The position numbers and the translations under genes were made by a program. From NCBI GenBank assembly GCA_964495595.1, contig CAZBWH010000061.1, positions 1 through 19,718 of the forward strand: DNA of 19,718 bases, written 5' to 3'. This stretch comes from CALMFQ01 sp964495595 (GTDB taxonomy: Bacteria; Pseudomonadota; Gammaproteobacteria; Burkholderiales; SCOH01). The notes beneath the pieces were generated by a model. That model saw nothing but the letters and a program-made list of their open reading frames with translations, was not told where the DNA came from and made no database searches. Shown one piece after another: positions 6,201-12,062 of this stretch (the first letter of the stretch is position 1; each line of letters starts with the position of its first letter).

Positions 6201-7917
6201 GAAGCTGGATGGCCAGCCGGTTACTGCCGGGCAGACGATTTCGCTGGCGAATCTGGAGGCCGGCAAATTCAGCTTTGTGCCGACGGCCAATGCCAATGGC
6301 AATGTGAGCTTTGGTTTCAAGGTGCGCGATGCCGAACTGGCCAGCAGCGCCGCGACCATGACGCTGGCGGTGGCTGCGGTGCAGGATGCGCCGGTGGCCA
6401 AGGCATCGTCAGTGACGGTTGAAATGGGCAAGACGTTCAAGTTCGGTCTCACCAGCTTCGGCTTTGAAGATGCCGATACCGGCGACAGCCTGCAAAGCGT
6501 GAAGGTCGTGTCGTTACCGGCGAAGGGCTCGATGCTGTTGAATGGTTCGGCCGTGACCGCCGGAACGGTGGTAAGCAAGGCGGATCTGAGCGCGGGCAAG
6601 CTGAGTTATACCCAGGATTGGCCGGAAAAGGTGAATTTCAGCTTCAGTGTCAGCGATGGCAAGGCGGATAGTGGTGTGACGAGCATGAACGTCAATGTGG
6701 ATGCTGCGCTGACCTTGGTAAGCAAGACAACCTCCGGTGGATTTGGAGTACTCAACAGCGACGATCCGGATATGTCGGCCGATGGCCGGTATGTGGCGTT
6801 TACCAGTGCATCGGCCAATCTGGTCGCGGGCGATGGTAATGTGGCGGTCGACGTGTATTTGCGGGATATGCAGTCCGGCACGATGTCTTTGGTGAGTGTC
6901 GGGCCACAAAACGCCTTGTCCAATGGCAATAGCGGCAAGCCTGCCATTTCTGCCGATGGCAAGACAGTGGTGTTTTCCAGCCTGGGAAGTAACTTGGTAA
7001 CGGGAGATGCCAACCAACAGCGGGATGTGTTTACATACGATATTGCCAGCAAAACGGTTCGGCTGGTCAGTCAGTCGCAGTCTAATGTCGCTGCAGATGG
7101 CAGTAGTGATAACCCTGCTGTTTCGGCGGATGGCAAAACTATCGCCTTTGTCAGTGTGGCTACCAATTTGGGCGGCGGGAGTGTAAACCCGAATGGCGAG
7201 ATTTTCGTCAAGAACATGACTAGCGGTGCGGTAGAGCGTGCGACTGCCGCTATCGGGGGCGACGCAGCCAATGGTTCGAGCAACAACCCAAGCCTGAGCA
7301 GTGATGGTGTGGCAGTGGCTTTTGATAGTGGCGCATCTAATCTGGTGTCCGGTGATAGCAACGGATTCAGGGATGTATTCGTGCGTAAGAACGGAACGAC
7401 CACTTTGGTGAGTGTCGCCAAGGATGGGTCGGCGGGTAATAGTAGTTCGACTGCGCCATTGTTGACTGCCAGTGGCGATAAGGTGGCATTTACCAGCAAC
7501 TCCAGTAACCTCGTCAGCGGTGACAGCAACGCGACATCTGATGTGTTTATCAAGACCCTGGCATCAGGTGAGATTGCAAGAGTCTCGGTAAATGGCTCTG
7601 GCCAGCAAGGCAACGGTGCGTCAAGTCTGCTTTCCATCTCTGCTGACGGTCGTTATGTCGCATTTTCATCTTCGGCGACCAATCTGGTAAGCGGTGATAC
7701 AAACGGGAAAGTCGATGTGTTTGTCAAGGATATGACTACGAGGACGCTGGTGCGCGTGTCTGCCGATGATGCCGGTGTTCAGGGTAACGGTGACACCCTC
7801 TACGCCGATTTGTCTGGTGACGGCGCGTTCTTTGTGATCAGTAGCAGTGCCAACAATCTGGTGAGTGGCGATACCAATAGTGCGTCAGATGTGTTCTGGG
7901 GGGCGTGGGGGAGTTGA
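3226..7917 (+). CDS. Giant mosaic surface protein: S-layer-type N-terminal repeats, nine cadherin/CSPG-like repeats, seven-repeat PD40-like propeller
   Basis: The protein has 1563 residues, no cysteine, no N-terminal signal peptide and no membrane helix, which fits type I secretion. Residues about 25-165 carry three copies of a motif like F-D-x-x-F-Y-x-x-x-Y followed by H-Y-x-x-x-G-A-x-x-G. Similar motifs occur at the ends of S-layer and serralysin-like T1SS proteins. Residues 175-1161 are nine repeats of about 110 residues, each with A-D-F-P-F-x-D-x-D-x-G-D near its start, S-L-P-x-x-G-x-L-K-L in the middle and F-x-F-K-V-x-D near its end. These resemble cadherin-like/CSPG (Cadherin_3) repeats and have potential Ca-binding acidic loops. 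Residues about 1162-1563 are seven repeats of S-A-D-G-R-Y-V-A-F-x-S then N-L-V-x-G-D-x-N then D-V-F-V, a PD40/TolB-like seven-bladed propeller. There are no RTX nonapeptides. Start ATG 3226 has GAGGA at 3213-3217. The adjacent T1SS is the likely exporter (inference); ligand or role is unknown, with adhesion or surface-layer assembly most plausible. Confidence 0.85.
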   Translation: MAFSYTDIKNALAQASSKTAGKFQAFDATFYQAHYAEVRDAGGAVVDDSLKHYSGDPLQHYVENGAAKGYAPNARFDAAFYKAQYADLAPFSGADLLAHYALFGAYEGRAPTAILKDFNGPRYLTDNPDVAAYVRANLADFLGSETNGAIAHYVLFGAAEQRQGFTTAGLSVENHAPTVPAPQNVAVDSATPYVFKLADFPFADADAGDRLEKIELVSLPQTGQLKLGATTLAAGATVTRAELEAGQLSYVAVAGSNGQQSLDFKVRDQYNASDAARLKLDVASNHAPTTRDGSLTLNKNVGSMTLKVSDFPFADVDAGDSLTAVVITMTPDTGLLKLAGAPVIAGSEVTVTAAQLNEGRLTFSPPPFGWEGTATFSFKVKDDQEASDAARMKVTVGNVAPTTQAAQVSVEKNLAYTFKSADFPFADANGDLLGGLVVKTLPGLGSLKLNGTSVTAGQTVAAADLAGDKLVYTPDVEYNGQQSFTFQVKDAALASTAATMTLVVGNRPPTTAAASVSLAEDARYAFKQADFPFTDADGNALAKLELVSLPADGQLRLSGVAQLAGAQITTADLAAGKLEYVPAANANGARSFDFKVWDQQAASSAATLSLTITPLNDVPTTTAAKVVAAADTVYTFKQADFPFADVDAGDTLQAVVVASLPASGDLKLDGTALQAGGAVTIASLTAGKLTYTPATGFNGKTGFDFKVKDAALESGSALMSLAVGNQAPVTQNTQLAVPEASYVFKSADFPFQDDNGDTLQALIITSLPASGTLRLDGAAVKAGDTVTAAQLTTGKLSYAAVAGFNGQTSFGFQVQDAALASNAATLTLNVGNHAPVTQAASVSTVENTSYTFKLADFPFTDVDTGDRLEQLVLVSLPATGQIKLAGAVLAKGASVTRADLDAGKLVFVPATGASGAVSFDFQVRDALSSSSAAKMTVNVSGVNEAPTTSNKQLAATEDTTYVFGKADFPFTDADGDTLQAVVVDSLPASGALKLDGQPVTAGQTISLANLEAGKFSFVPTANANGNVSFGFKVRDAELASSAATMTLAVAAVQDAPVAKASSVTVEMGKTFKFGLTSFGFEDADTGDSLQSVKVVSLPAKGSMLLNGSAVTAGTVVSKADLSAGKLSYTQDWPEKVNFSFSVSDGKADSGVTSMNVNVDAALTLVSKTTSGGFGVLNSDDPDMSADGRYVAFTSASANLVAGDGNVAVDVYLRDMQSGTMSLVSVGPQNALSNGNSGKPAISADGKTVVFSSLGSNLVTGDANQQRDVFTYDIASKTVRLVSQSQSNVAADGSSDNPAVSADGKTIAFVSVATNLGGGSVNPNGEIFVKNMTSGAVERATAAIGGDAANGSSNNPSLSSDGVAVAFDSGASNLVSGDSNGFRDVFVRKNGTTTLVSVAKDGSAGNSSSTAPLLTASGDKVAFTSNSSNLVSGDSNATSDVFIKTLASGEIARVSVNGSGQQGNGASSLLSISADGRYVAFSSSATNLVSGDTNGKVDVFVKDMTTRTLVRVSADDAGVQGNGDTLYADLSGDGAFFVISSSANNLVSGDTNSASDVFWGAWGS
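3748..6708 (+). repeat. Nine tandem cadherin/CSPG-like domain repeats (about 330 bp each)
   Basis: Nine in-frame units begin with a H/V/R/D/Q/E-(A/P/V)-P-(T/V) motif and contain the A-D-F-P-F signature; the ninth has T-S-F-G-F instead. DNA-level identity persists in places: TTCAAGCAGGCTGATTTTCC occurs at both 4801 and 5131. The first and seventh units also share long stretches around 'FKLADFPF' and 'GDRLE'. This points to internal duplication followed by divergence. Confidence 0.85.
6709..7914 (+). repeat. Seven propeller-type (PD40-like) repeats
   Basis: Seven units of about 50-58 residues carry S-x-D-G-x-x-V-x-F-x-S, then (S/A)-N-L-V-x-G-D-x-N, then D-V-(F/Y). Copy 3 is the most divergent (N-L-G-G-G-S) and copy 7 closes the protein at the D-V-F strand. 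Seven copies match a seven-bladed propeller. Confidence 0.8.
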
Positions 7918-7989
7918 GTACAGTTCTCTTTAAGCAGGGTTCGGCATAAAGTTGTGCGTGATCAGCGCAAGGAAATGCCAGACAATACT

Positions 7990-8030
7990 GAAAAATCTCC
8001 AGGTCGCTGTTGCAACCTGGAGATTTTTCT
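7990..8030. terminator. Terminator after the giant surface protein gene
   Basis: A perfect 15-bp stem pairs 7990-8004 with 8015-8029 around a 10-nt loop. The stem holds A5 on the left and T5 on the right, so it could act for both strands. It lies 73 nt after the stop codon and isolates the gene from the toxin-antitoxin-like pair. Confidence 0.88.
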
Positions 8031-8077
8031 TTGCAGAAGGGTGCGCAAGCGCTATCCGTTGGGATTAATCCTCTTTT

Positions 8078-8120
8078 GTTATAACAGGGGTTATATTTTG
8101 TTTATAACCGTTGTTATAAT
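8078..8120 (+). promoter_or_regulatory. Promoter/operator of the AbrB-Doc-like pair
   Basis: GTTATAAC (8078-8085, itself palindromic), GGTTATA (8089-8095) inverted with TATAACC (8103-8109), and GTTATAAT (8113-8120) form an array of related half-sites. The last contains a consensus -10, TATAAT (8115-8120); the -35 is poor. AbrB/MazE-type antitoxins commonly bind palindromes at their own promoter, so autorepression is expected. Initiation 7-8 nt after the -10 would fall at about 8127-8128, right at the start codon. Confidence 0.65.
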
Positions 8121-8127
8121 GCATCCC

Positions 8128-8361
8128 ATGTTTACCGTTAAAGTGACGACCGTAGGTAACTCGGTCGGGATTATCCTGCCCCGTGAGTTGTTGGCCAGGC
8201 TGCGGGTGGACAAGGGCGATGTGTTGTATCTGGTGGAAACCCCGTCAGGGGTGGAGCTGACGCCCTACGATCCGCAGTTTGCGGCGCAGATGCAGGCGCT
8301 GGAAAGTGTGGCGCGCGAGGAGCGTGATGTGTTGAAGAAGCTGGCGCAGCAGGATGAGTGA
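8128..8361 (+). CDS. AbrB/MazE/SpoVT-family antitoxin-like DNA-binding protein
   Basis: This is a 77-residue protein with an N-terminal swapped-hairpin AbrB fold: K-V-T-T-V-G-N-S-V-G-I-I-L-P-R-E-L at residues 4-20, then L-R-V-D-K-G-D and the strand G-V-E-L-T-P-Y-D. A short charged helix (Q-M-Q-A-L-E-S-V-A-R-E-E-R-D-V-L-K-K-L) usually contacts the toxin. I place the start at ATG 8128 because the family's N-terminus lies there. The frame is open further upstream to 7954, but that stretch covers the terminator and promoter. No ribosome binding site precedes 8128 or the in-frame ATG at 8119; a leaderless transcript from the -10 at 8115-8120 explains this. It overlaps the downstream Doc-like gene by 8 nt, the usual antitoxin-first arrangement, so it should act as antitoxin and autorepressor. 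Confidence 0.85.
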   Translation: MFTVKVTTVGNSVGIILPRELLARLRVDKGDVLYLVETPSGVELTPYDPQFAAQMQALESVAREERDVLKKLAQQDE

Positions 8362-8932
8362 GCCTTTGTGGATCATGGAGCCGGCGGCACTGGCGGCGCA
8401 TCAGCGCTTGTTGTCCGAGCATGGCGGCCGGGCCGGGGTGGATCGCTCCAGGCTGGCCGATGCGTTGCAGGCGCCGGTGGCGCTCTGGCAGGCCAACGCT
8501 ACGCTGGGCGGGCTGGTGTTGGCGGTGGCGTATGCCGAGGCGGTGATTCGCTTCCGGCCGTTCGCCAGTGGTAATGTGGCGCTGGCGTACTTGCTGGCGA
8601 CCTTGTTTCTGAAGTTGAATGGTGTGCCTTTGCTGGCGCCGAAGGTGGAAAAGTTCATCATGATGCGTGCCTTTGGTGCCGGCCGTGTCAATGCGCGGGC
8701 TTTTCTGCAGTGGTTGACGGCGCGTAATCAGCCGGATCAGGGCAAGCCGCGTACCCTGATTCATGTGCATGTCAGTGACAGGAAGGTCAAGCGATTGACC
8801 ATCGTTCGTAGTGCCCCGTCGGGTGCCCAGGCCGATGCAGCATTGGTGGATGTGGCAGCCGAAGATTCCCCCCCGTTGTGCAGCGATGACAGCCCGGCCG
8901 GCGCCGGTCGGCCGGGCCTTGCTGCAAGTTAA
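8354..8932 (+). CDS. Doc/Fic-family toxin-like protein with degenerate active-site motif
   Basis: The first ~125 residues align by eye with death-on-curing (Doc) toxins: an N-terminal E-P-L-W-I, a helix with A-L-x-x-P, an A-V-A-Y-A helix, then the Fic-motif region and L-x-L-N-G. The canonical H-P-F-x-D-G-N-K-R-T is here R-P-F-A-S-G-N-V-A-L, so the catalytic His is Arg, the acidic residue is Ser and the Lys-Arg pair is Val-Ala. Catalysis of phosphate or AMP transfer is therefore unlikely. A tail of about 65 residues extends beyond the usual Doc length (about 125 residues) and ends in a Pro/Gly/Ala-rich stretch over a seven-C run (8868-8874) and a GC hairpin, which suggests loss of an earlier stop codon. 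The start ATG 8354 overlaps the antitoxin gene; AGG at 8351-8353 is too close to be a normal binding site, so coupled translation is likely. It may be a decaying toxin or a repurposed antitoxin partner. Confidence 0.72.
   Translation: MSEPLWIMEPAALAAHQRLLSEHGGRAGVDRSRLADALQAPVALWQANATLGGLVLAVAYAEAVIRFRPFASGNVALAYLLATLFLKLNGVPLLAPKVEKFIMMRAFGAGRVNARAFLQWLTARNQPDQGKPRTLIHVHVSDRKVKRLTIVRSAPSGAQADAALVDVAAEDSPPLCSDDSPAGAGRPGLAAS
8892..8917 (+). other. GC-rich hairpin between the Doc-like gene and the T1SS operon
   Basis: GCCCGGCCG (8892-8900) and CGGCCGGGC (8909-8917) form a perfect 9-bp stem with an 8-nt loop, inside the last codons of the Doc-like frame. No T-tract follows, so it is not a classical terminator. 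It could be a weak attenuator or an RNA-stability element at the head of the secretion operon. Confidence 0.55.
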
Positions 8933-8948
8933 CCCTGGAATGGTAGAA

Positions 8949-10703
8949 ATGAAGAAACTGTCTGATGTCAAAGACGAGTTGCTGGACGCGCTCAAGCCGT
9001 TTCGCAGTGCTTTCATGACGGTTGGTGTGTTCAGCTTTTTCATCAATCTGATGATGCTGGCGCCGTCGCTGTATATGTTGCAGGTGTATGACCGGGTGCT
9101 GGCAAGCCGCAATGAGACGACGCTGCTGGCGCTGTCGTTGCTGATTGTCGGGTTGTATGCGTTGAATGCCTTGCTGGAGGCGATTCGCTCGTTTGTTCTG
9201 GTGCGGGTGAGCGCGAAACTGGATATGAGGCTGAATTCGCGTGTGTTCACTGCTGCCTACGAACGCAATCTGGTGCGTCCGGGCAGTAATCCGGTGCAGG
9301 CGTTGAATGATCTGGGAACCTTGCGGCAGACGGTGACCGGTTCGGCGCTGCTGGCGTTATTCGATGCCCCGTGGCTGCCGATTTACCTGTTGGTGATTTT
9401 CCTGTTTTCACCGGAGCTGGGCTGGTTTTCGGTTGTCGGTGCGGTATTGCTGGTGATTCTGGCTGTGGCCAATGAGCGTTTGTCGCGCAAGCCGCTTGAA
9501 GAGGCGCAGAAGCACAGCATTCAGTCGTCGGCCATGGCGAGTAACCATCTGCGCAATGCTGAGGTGATCGAGGCTCTGGGTATGTTGCCGCAGATCCGCC
9601 GGCGCTGGTTTGAGGTGCATCAGAAAATGCTGCAGTTGCAGGCGCAGGCGAGCGATCGCGCCGGGCTGTTGACCGGTGTGACCAAGTTCGTGCGGATTTC
9701 GATGCAGTCGCTGGTGCTGGGCTTTGGTGCCTTGCTGGTGCTGGAAGGGAAGATGACTTCCGGGATGATGATTGCGGCGTCGATTCTGGTCGGTCGGGCA
9801 CTGGCTCCGGTGGAGATGCTGATCGGCAACTGGAAGCAGTTCGTTTCAGCCCGCAGTGCCCATCAGCGCTTGAAAGAGATGCTGGATGCTCACCCTGAGC
9901 GAAAGGTGGGTATGCCTTTGCCGCGGCCGACCGGGCAGTATGTGCTGGAAAACGTGATGGCGGCGGCACCGGGCTCGCGCAATCCGATCCTCAAGGGAAT
10001 CAGTCTGGCGATCAATGCCGGCGATGTGGTGGCGTTGATCGGGCCGAGTGCGTCTGGCAAGTCGACTTTGTCTCGCTTGCTGGTTGGGGTCTGGCCGGCG
10101 ATGGCGGGTACGGTGCGGCTGGACGGTGCGGACATCTATCAGTGGAACAAGGATGAGTTGGGGCCGCATCTGGGCTATTTGCCTCAGGATATCGAGCTGT
10201 TTCAGGGGACGATTGCCGAGAACATTGCCCGGTTCGGCGAGGTTGATTCGGAAAAGGTGATCGAGGCTGCGCGCAAGGCTGGGGTGCATGAGCTGATCTT
10301 GCGTTTCCCGCAGGGATACGATACGCCGCTGGCCGATGCGGGGGCGTCGCTTTCGGGTGGCCAGCGGCAGCGGATTGCGCTGGCACGAGCCTTGTATGGT
10401 GATCCGGCGGTGATTGTGCTGGATGAGCCGAATTCGAATCTGGACGATCAGGGTGAGGCGGCGCTGGCCAATACCATCAGGGAACTCAAGGAAGCTGGCA
10501 AGACGGTGATTCTGGTGACGCATCGGGTTGGCTCGCTGGCGCTGGCTGACAAGATTCTGCTGCTGCAGGACGGTGTGGTGAAGGCGTATGGTCCACGTGA
10601 CCAGGTTCTCGGTGCTGCTGCACGTGCGCCGCAGCCGAACGGTCAGCCGGTTCGCCCGGCTGCCGTGGCCGCGCCGGGTGCGAGCCCGGTTGTTTCGAAT
10701 TGA
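8949..10703 (+). CDS. Type I secretion ABC transporter, ATPase/permease (PrtD/AprD-like)
   Basis: The 584-residue protein is the inner-membrane energy unit of a type I secretion system. An N-terminal transmembrane domain (about residues 20-300) contains the family motif L-Q-V-Y-D-R-V-L near residue 41, hydrophobic segments and D-A-P-W-L-P-I-Y. The C-terminal ATPase has Walker A G-P-S-A-S-G-K-S-T at 365-373, signature L-S-G-G-Q at 468-472 and Walker B with D492-E493, and an H-loop in V-T-H-R. Length matches PrtD/AprD-type exporters. There is no C39 peptidase or C39-like domain, so the substrate should carry an uncleaved C-terminal signal. ATG 8949 (M-K-K-L-S-D) is chosen; ATG 8940 is an alternative with no better binding site. 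No promoter is obvious in the 16 nt after the Doc-like gene, so transcription may begin within that gene. The adaptor gene follows after 18 nt. Confidence 0.93.
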   Translation: MKKLSDVKDELLDALKPFRSAFMTVGVFSFFINLMMLAPSLYMLQVYDRVLASRNETTLLALSLLIVGLYALNALLEAIRSFVLVRVSAKLDMRLNSRVFTAAYERNLVRPGSNPVQALNDLGTLRQTVTGSALLALFDAPWLPIYLLVIFLFSPELGWFSVVGAVLLVILAVANERLSRKPLEEAQKHSIQSSAMASNHLRNAEVIEALGMLPQIRRRWFEVHQKMLQLQAQASDRAGLLTGVTKFVRISMQSLVLGFGALLVLEGKMTSGMMIAASILVGRALAPVEMLIGNWKQFVSARSAHQRLKEMLDAHPERKVGMPLPRPTGQYVLENVMAAAPGSRNPILKGISLAINAGDVVALIGPSASGKSTLSRLLVGVWPAMAGTVRLDGADIYQWNKDELGPHLGYLPQDIELFQGTIAENIARFGEVDSEKVIEAARKAGVHELILRFPQGYDTPLADAGASLSGGQRQRIALARALYGDPAVIVLDEPNSNLDDQGEAALANTIRELKEAGKTVILVTHRVGSLALADKILLLQDGVVKAYGPRDQVLGAAARAPQPNGQPVRPAAVAAPGASPVVSN

Positions 10704-10721
10704 TCATTGGGTGTGCTTGTC

Positions 10722-12056
10722 ATGAAATCGGAAAACACAGAAAACCTGCAGGCTGCGGCGTCGCAGCCGGTTGACATGAATGATGCTCGCCCCCGTCGCT
10801 GGGGCTGGATGGTGTTGTTGCTGGGCTTTGGCGGATTTTTTCTCTGGGCCAGCCTGGCTCCGCTGGATCAGGGGGTGCCATCCACCGGGATGGTGGTGGT
10901 GTCCGGCAGCCGCAAGTCGGTGCAGCCACTGGTTAGCGGCAAGGTGGCGGCTATTCTGGCCAAGGATGGCGATGAGGTGAAGAAAGATCAGGTGCTGATC
11001 CGGCTGGATGATACCCAGGCCCGTTCGCAGCTGGATATTTCCAAGAGCCAGTTGTTTACCGCGCTGGCGGTTGAAGCCCGACTGATGGCCGAGCGTGACG
11101 GCAAGGGGCAAATCCAGTTCCCGGCCCGTCTGGTGGCGGAAAAGGGGGATGTTCGGGCTGCCAATGTCATGGCGCTGCAAAAGCAGTTGTTTGATACCCG
11201 CCGCCAGACGCTGCGAAGCGAGCAGTCGGTGCTGCAGGAAAGCATTGCCGGCCTGGAGGCGCAGGCCAAGGGGCTGGAGGAGTCGAAAAAGGCCAAGGAT
11301 GAGCAGTTGCGTCTGTTGAAAGAGGAGATTCGCGGGCAGCGTGAGCTGGCCAACGAGGGCTATTTACCACGTAATCGCTTGCTGGAGCAGGAGCGTCTGC
11401 TCGCTCAGTTGAGCGGTGCGATCTCGGAGGATATTGGCAATGTCGGCCGCACTCTGCGCGGCATCAGTGAGATCAAGGCCAGAATGCTTGCGCAGCAGCA
11501 AACTTTCAGCAAAGAGGTGGAGTCGACGCTGACCGATGTGCAGAAAGAAGCCGCATCTTTGTCCAGCCGGGTCGATGCATTGGAGTTTGAGCTGGCGAAC
11601 ACCGAAATCCGTTCTCCGGCGGACGGTGTTGTGGTCGGCCTGGCCATGCATACCGTGGGGGGCGTGGCGCAGGCGGGATCGGTCTTGATGGATGTGGTGC
11701 CGAAAAACGAGCCGTTGAAAATCGATGCCCAGATTCCAACTCACCTGATCGACAAGCTGAAACCTGGTCTGGAGGTGGATATCCTGTTCCCCGCTTTCCA
11801 GCAGTCGATCACGCCGCATGTGCCAGGGAAGGTGGTGAATGTGTCGGCTGACGCGCTGATTGAGCCGAAGCAGGGTATGCCTTACTTCAAGGCTCTGGTC
11901 GAAGTGACGCCTGAGGGGATGCACAATCTGCGCCATCACCAGATTCGTGCAGGGATGCCGGCCGAGGTGTTCGTTAAAACGGGCGAGCGAACCATGATGA
12001 ACTATCTGATCAAGCCGCTGACCGACCGTTTGCGTACGTCGTTGACTGAGGAGTAA
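10722..12056 (+). CDS. HlyD-family membrane fusion protein of the T1SS (PrtE-like)
   Basis: The 444-residue protein is the periplasmic adaptor joining the ABC transporter to the outer-membrane channel. It has a short cytoplasmic N-terminus, one transmembrane segment at about residues 27-45 (W-M-V-L-L-L-G-F-G-G), and a biotinyl-lipoyl-like half-domain (S-G-K-V-A-A-I-L-A-K-D-G-D-E-V-K-K-D-Q-V-L at 72-92). A long coiled-coil hairpin runs through about 100-290, followed by the second lipoyl half (I-R-S-P-A-D-G-V-V-V) and a beta-barrel region ending with G-M-P-A-E-V-F-V-K-T-G-E-R-T. That last stretch is characteristic of the family. I use ATG 10722; the preceding TTG at 10707 would add five residues, and neither has a strong ribosome binding site. 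Six bases separate it from the channel gene, consistent with one operon. Confidence 0.93.
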   Translation: MKSENTENLQAAASQPVDMNDARPRRWGWMVLLLGFGGFFLWASLAPLDQGVPSTGMVVVSGSRKSVQPLVSGKVAAILAKDGDEVKKDQVLIRLDDTQARSQLDISKSQLFTALAVEARLMAERDGKGQIQFPARLVAEKGDVRAANVMALQKQLFDTRRQTLRSEQSVLQESIAGLEAQAKGLEESKKAKDEQLRLLKEEIRGQRELANEGYLPRNRLLEQERLLAQLSGAISEDIGNVGRTLRGISEIKARMLAQQQTFSKEVESTLTDVQKEAASLSSRVDALEFELANTEIRSPADGVVVGLAMHTVGGVAQAGSVLMDVVPKNEPLKIDAQIPTHLIDKLKPGLEVDILFPAFQQSITPHVPGKVVNVSADALIEPKQGMPYFKALVEVTPEGMHNLRHHQIRAGMPAEVFVKTGERTMMNYLIKPLTDRLRTSLTEE

Positions 12057-12062
12057 CCGGCC

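Noticed and set aside
3748..6708. CRISPR-like regular repetition
   Set aside because: The period is about 330 bp, in frame with an open coding sequence, and encodes protein domains. There are no short identical repeats with unique spacers.
7954..8127. Longer AbrB-like protein starting at 7954
   Set aside because: The extension would translate across the perfect-stem terminator and the operator array. The AbrB fold begins at 8128.
8795..8800. TTGACC as a -35 box for the T1SS operon
   Set aside because: It matches five of six consensus bases, but there is no -10-like hexamer 15-19 nt downstream.
8811..8948. Longer ABC transporter starting within the Doc-like gene
   Set aside because: The added 46 residues (many Pro, Arg, Trp) do not resemble a T1SS ATPase N-terminus, and M-K-K-L-S at 8949 fits the family.
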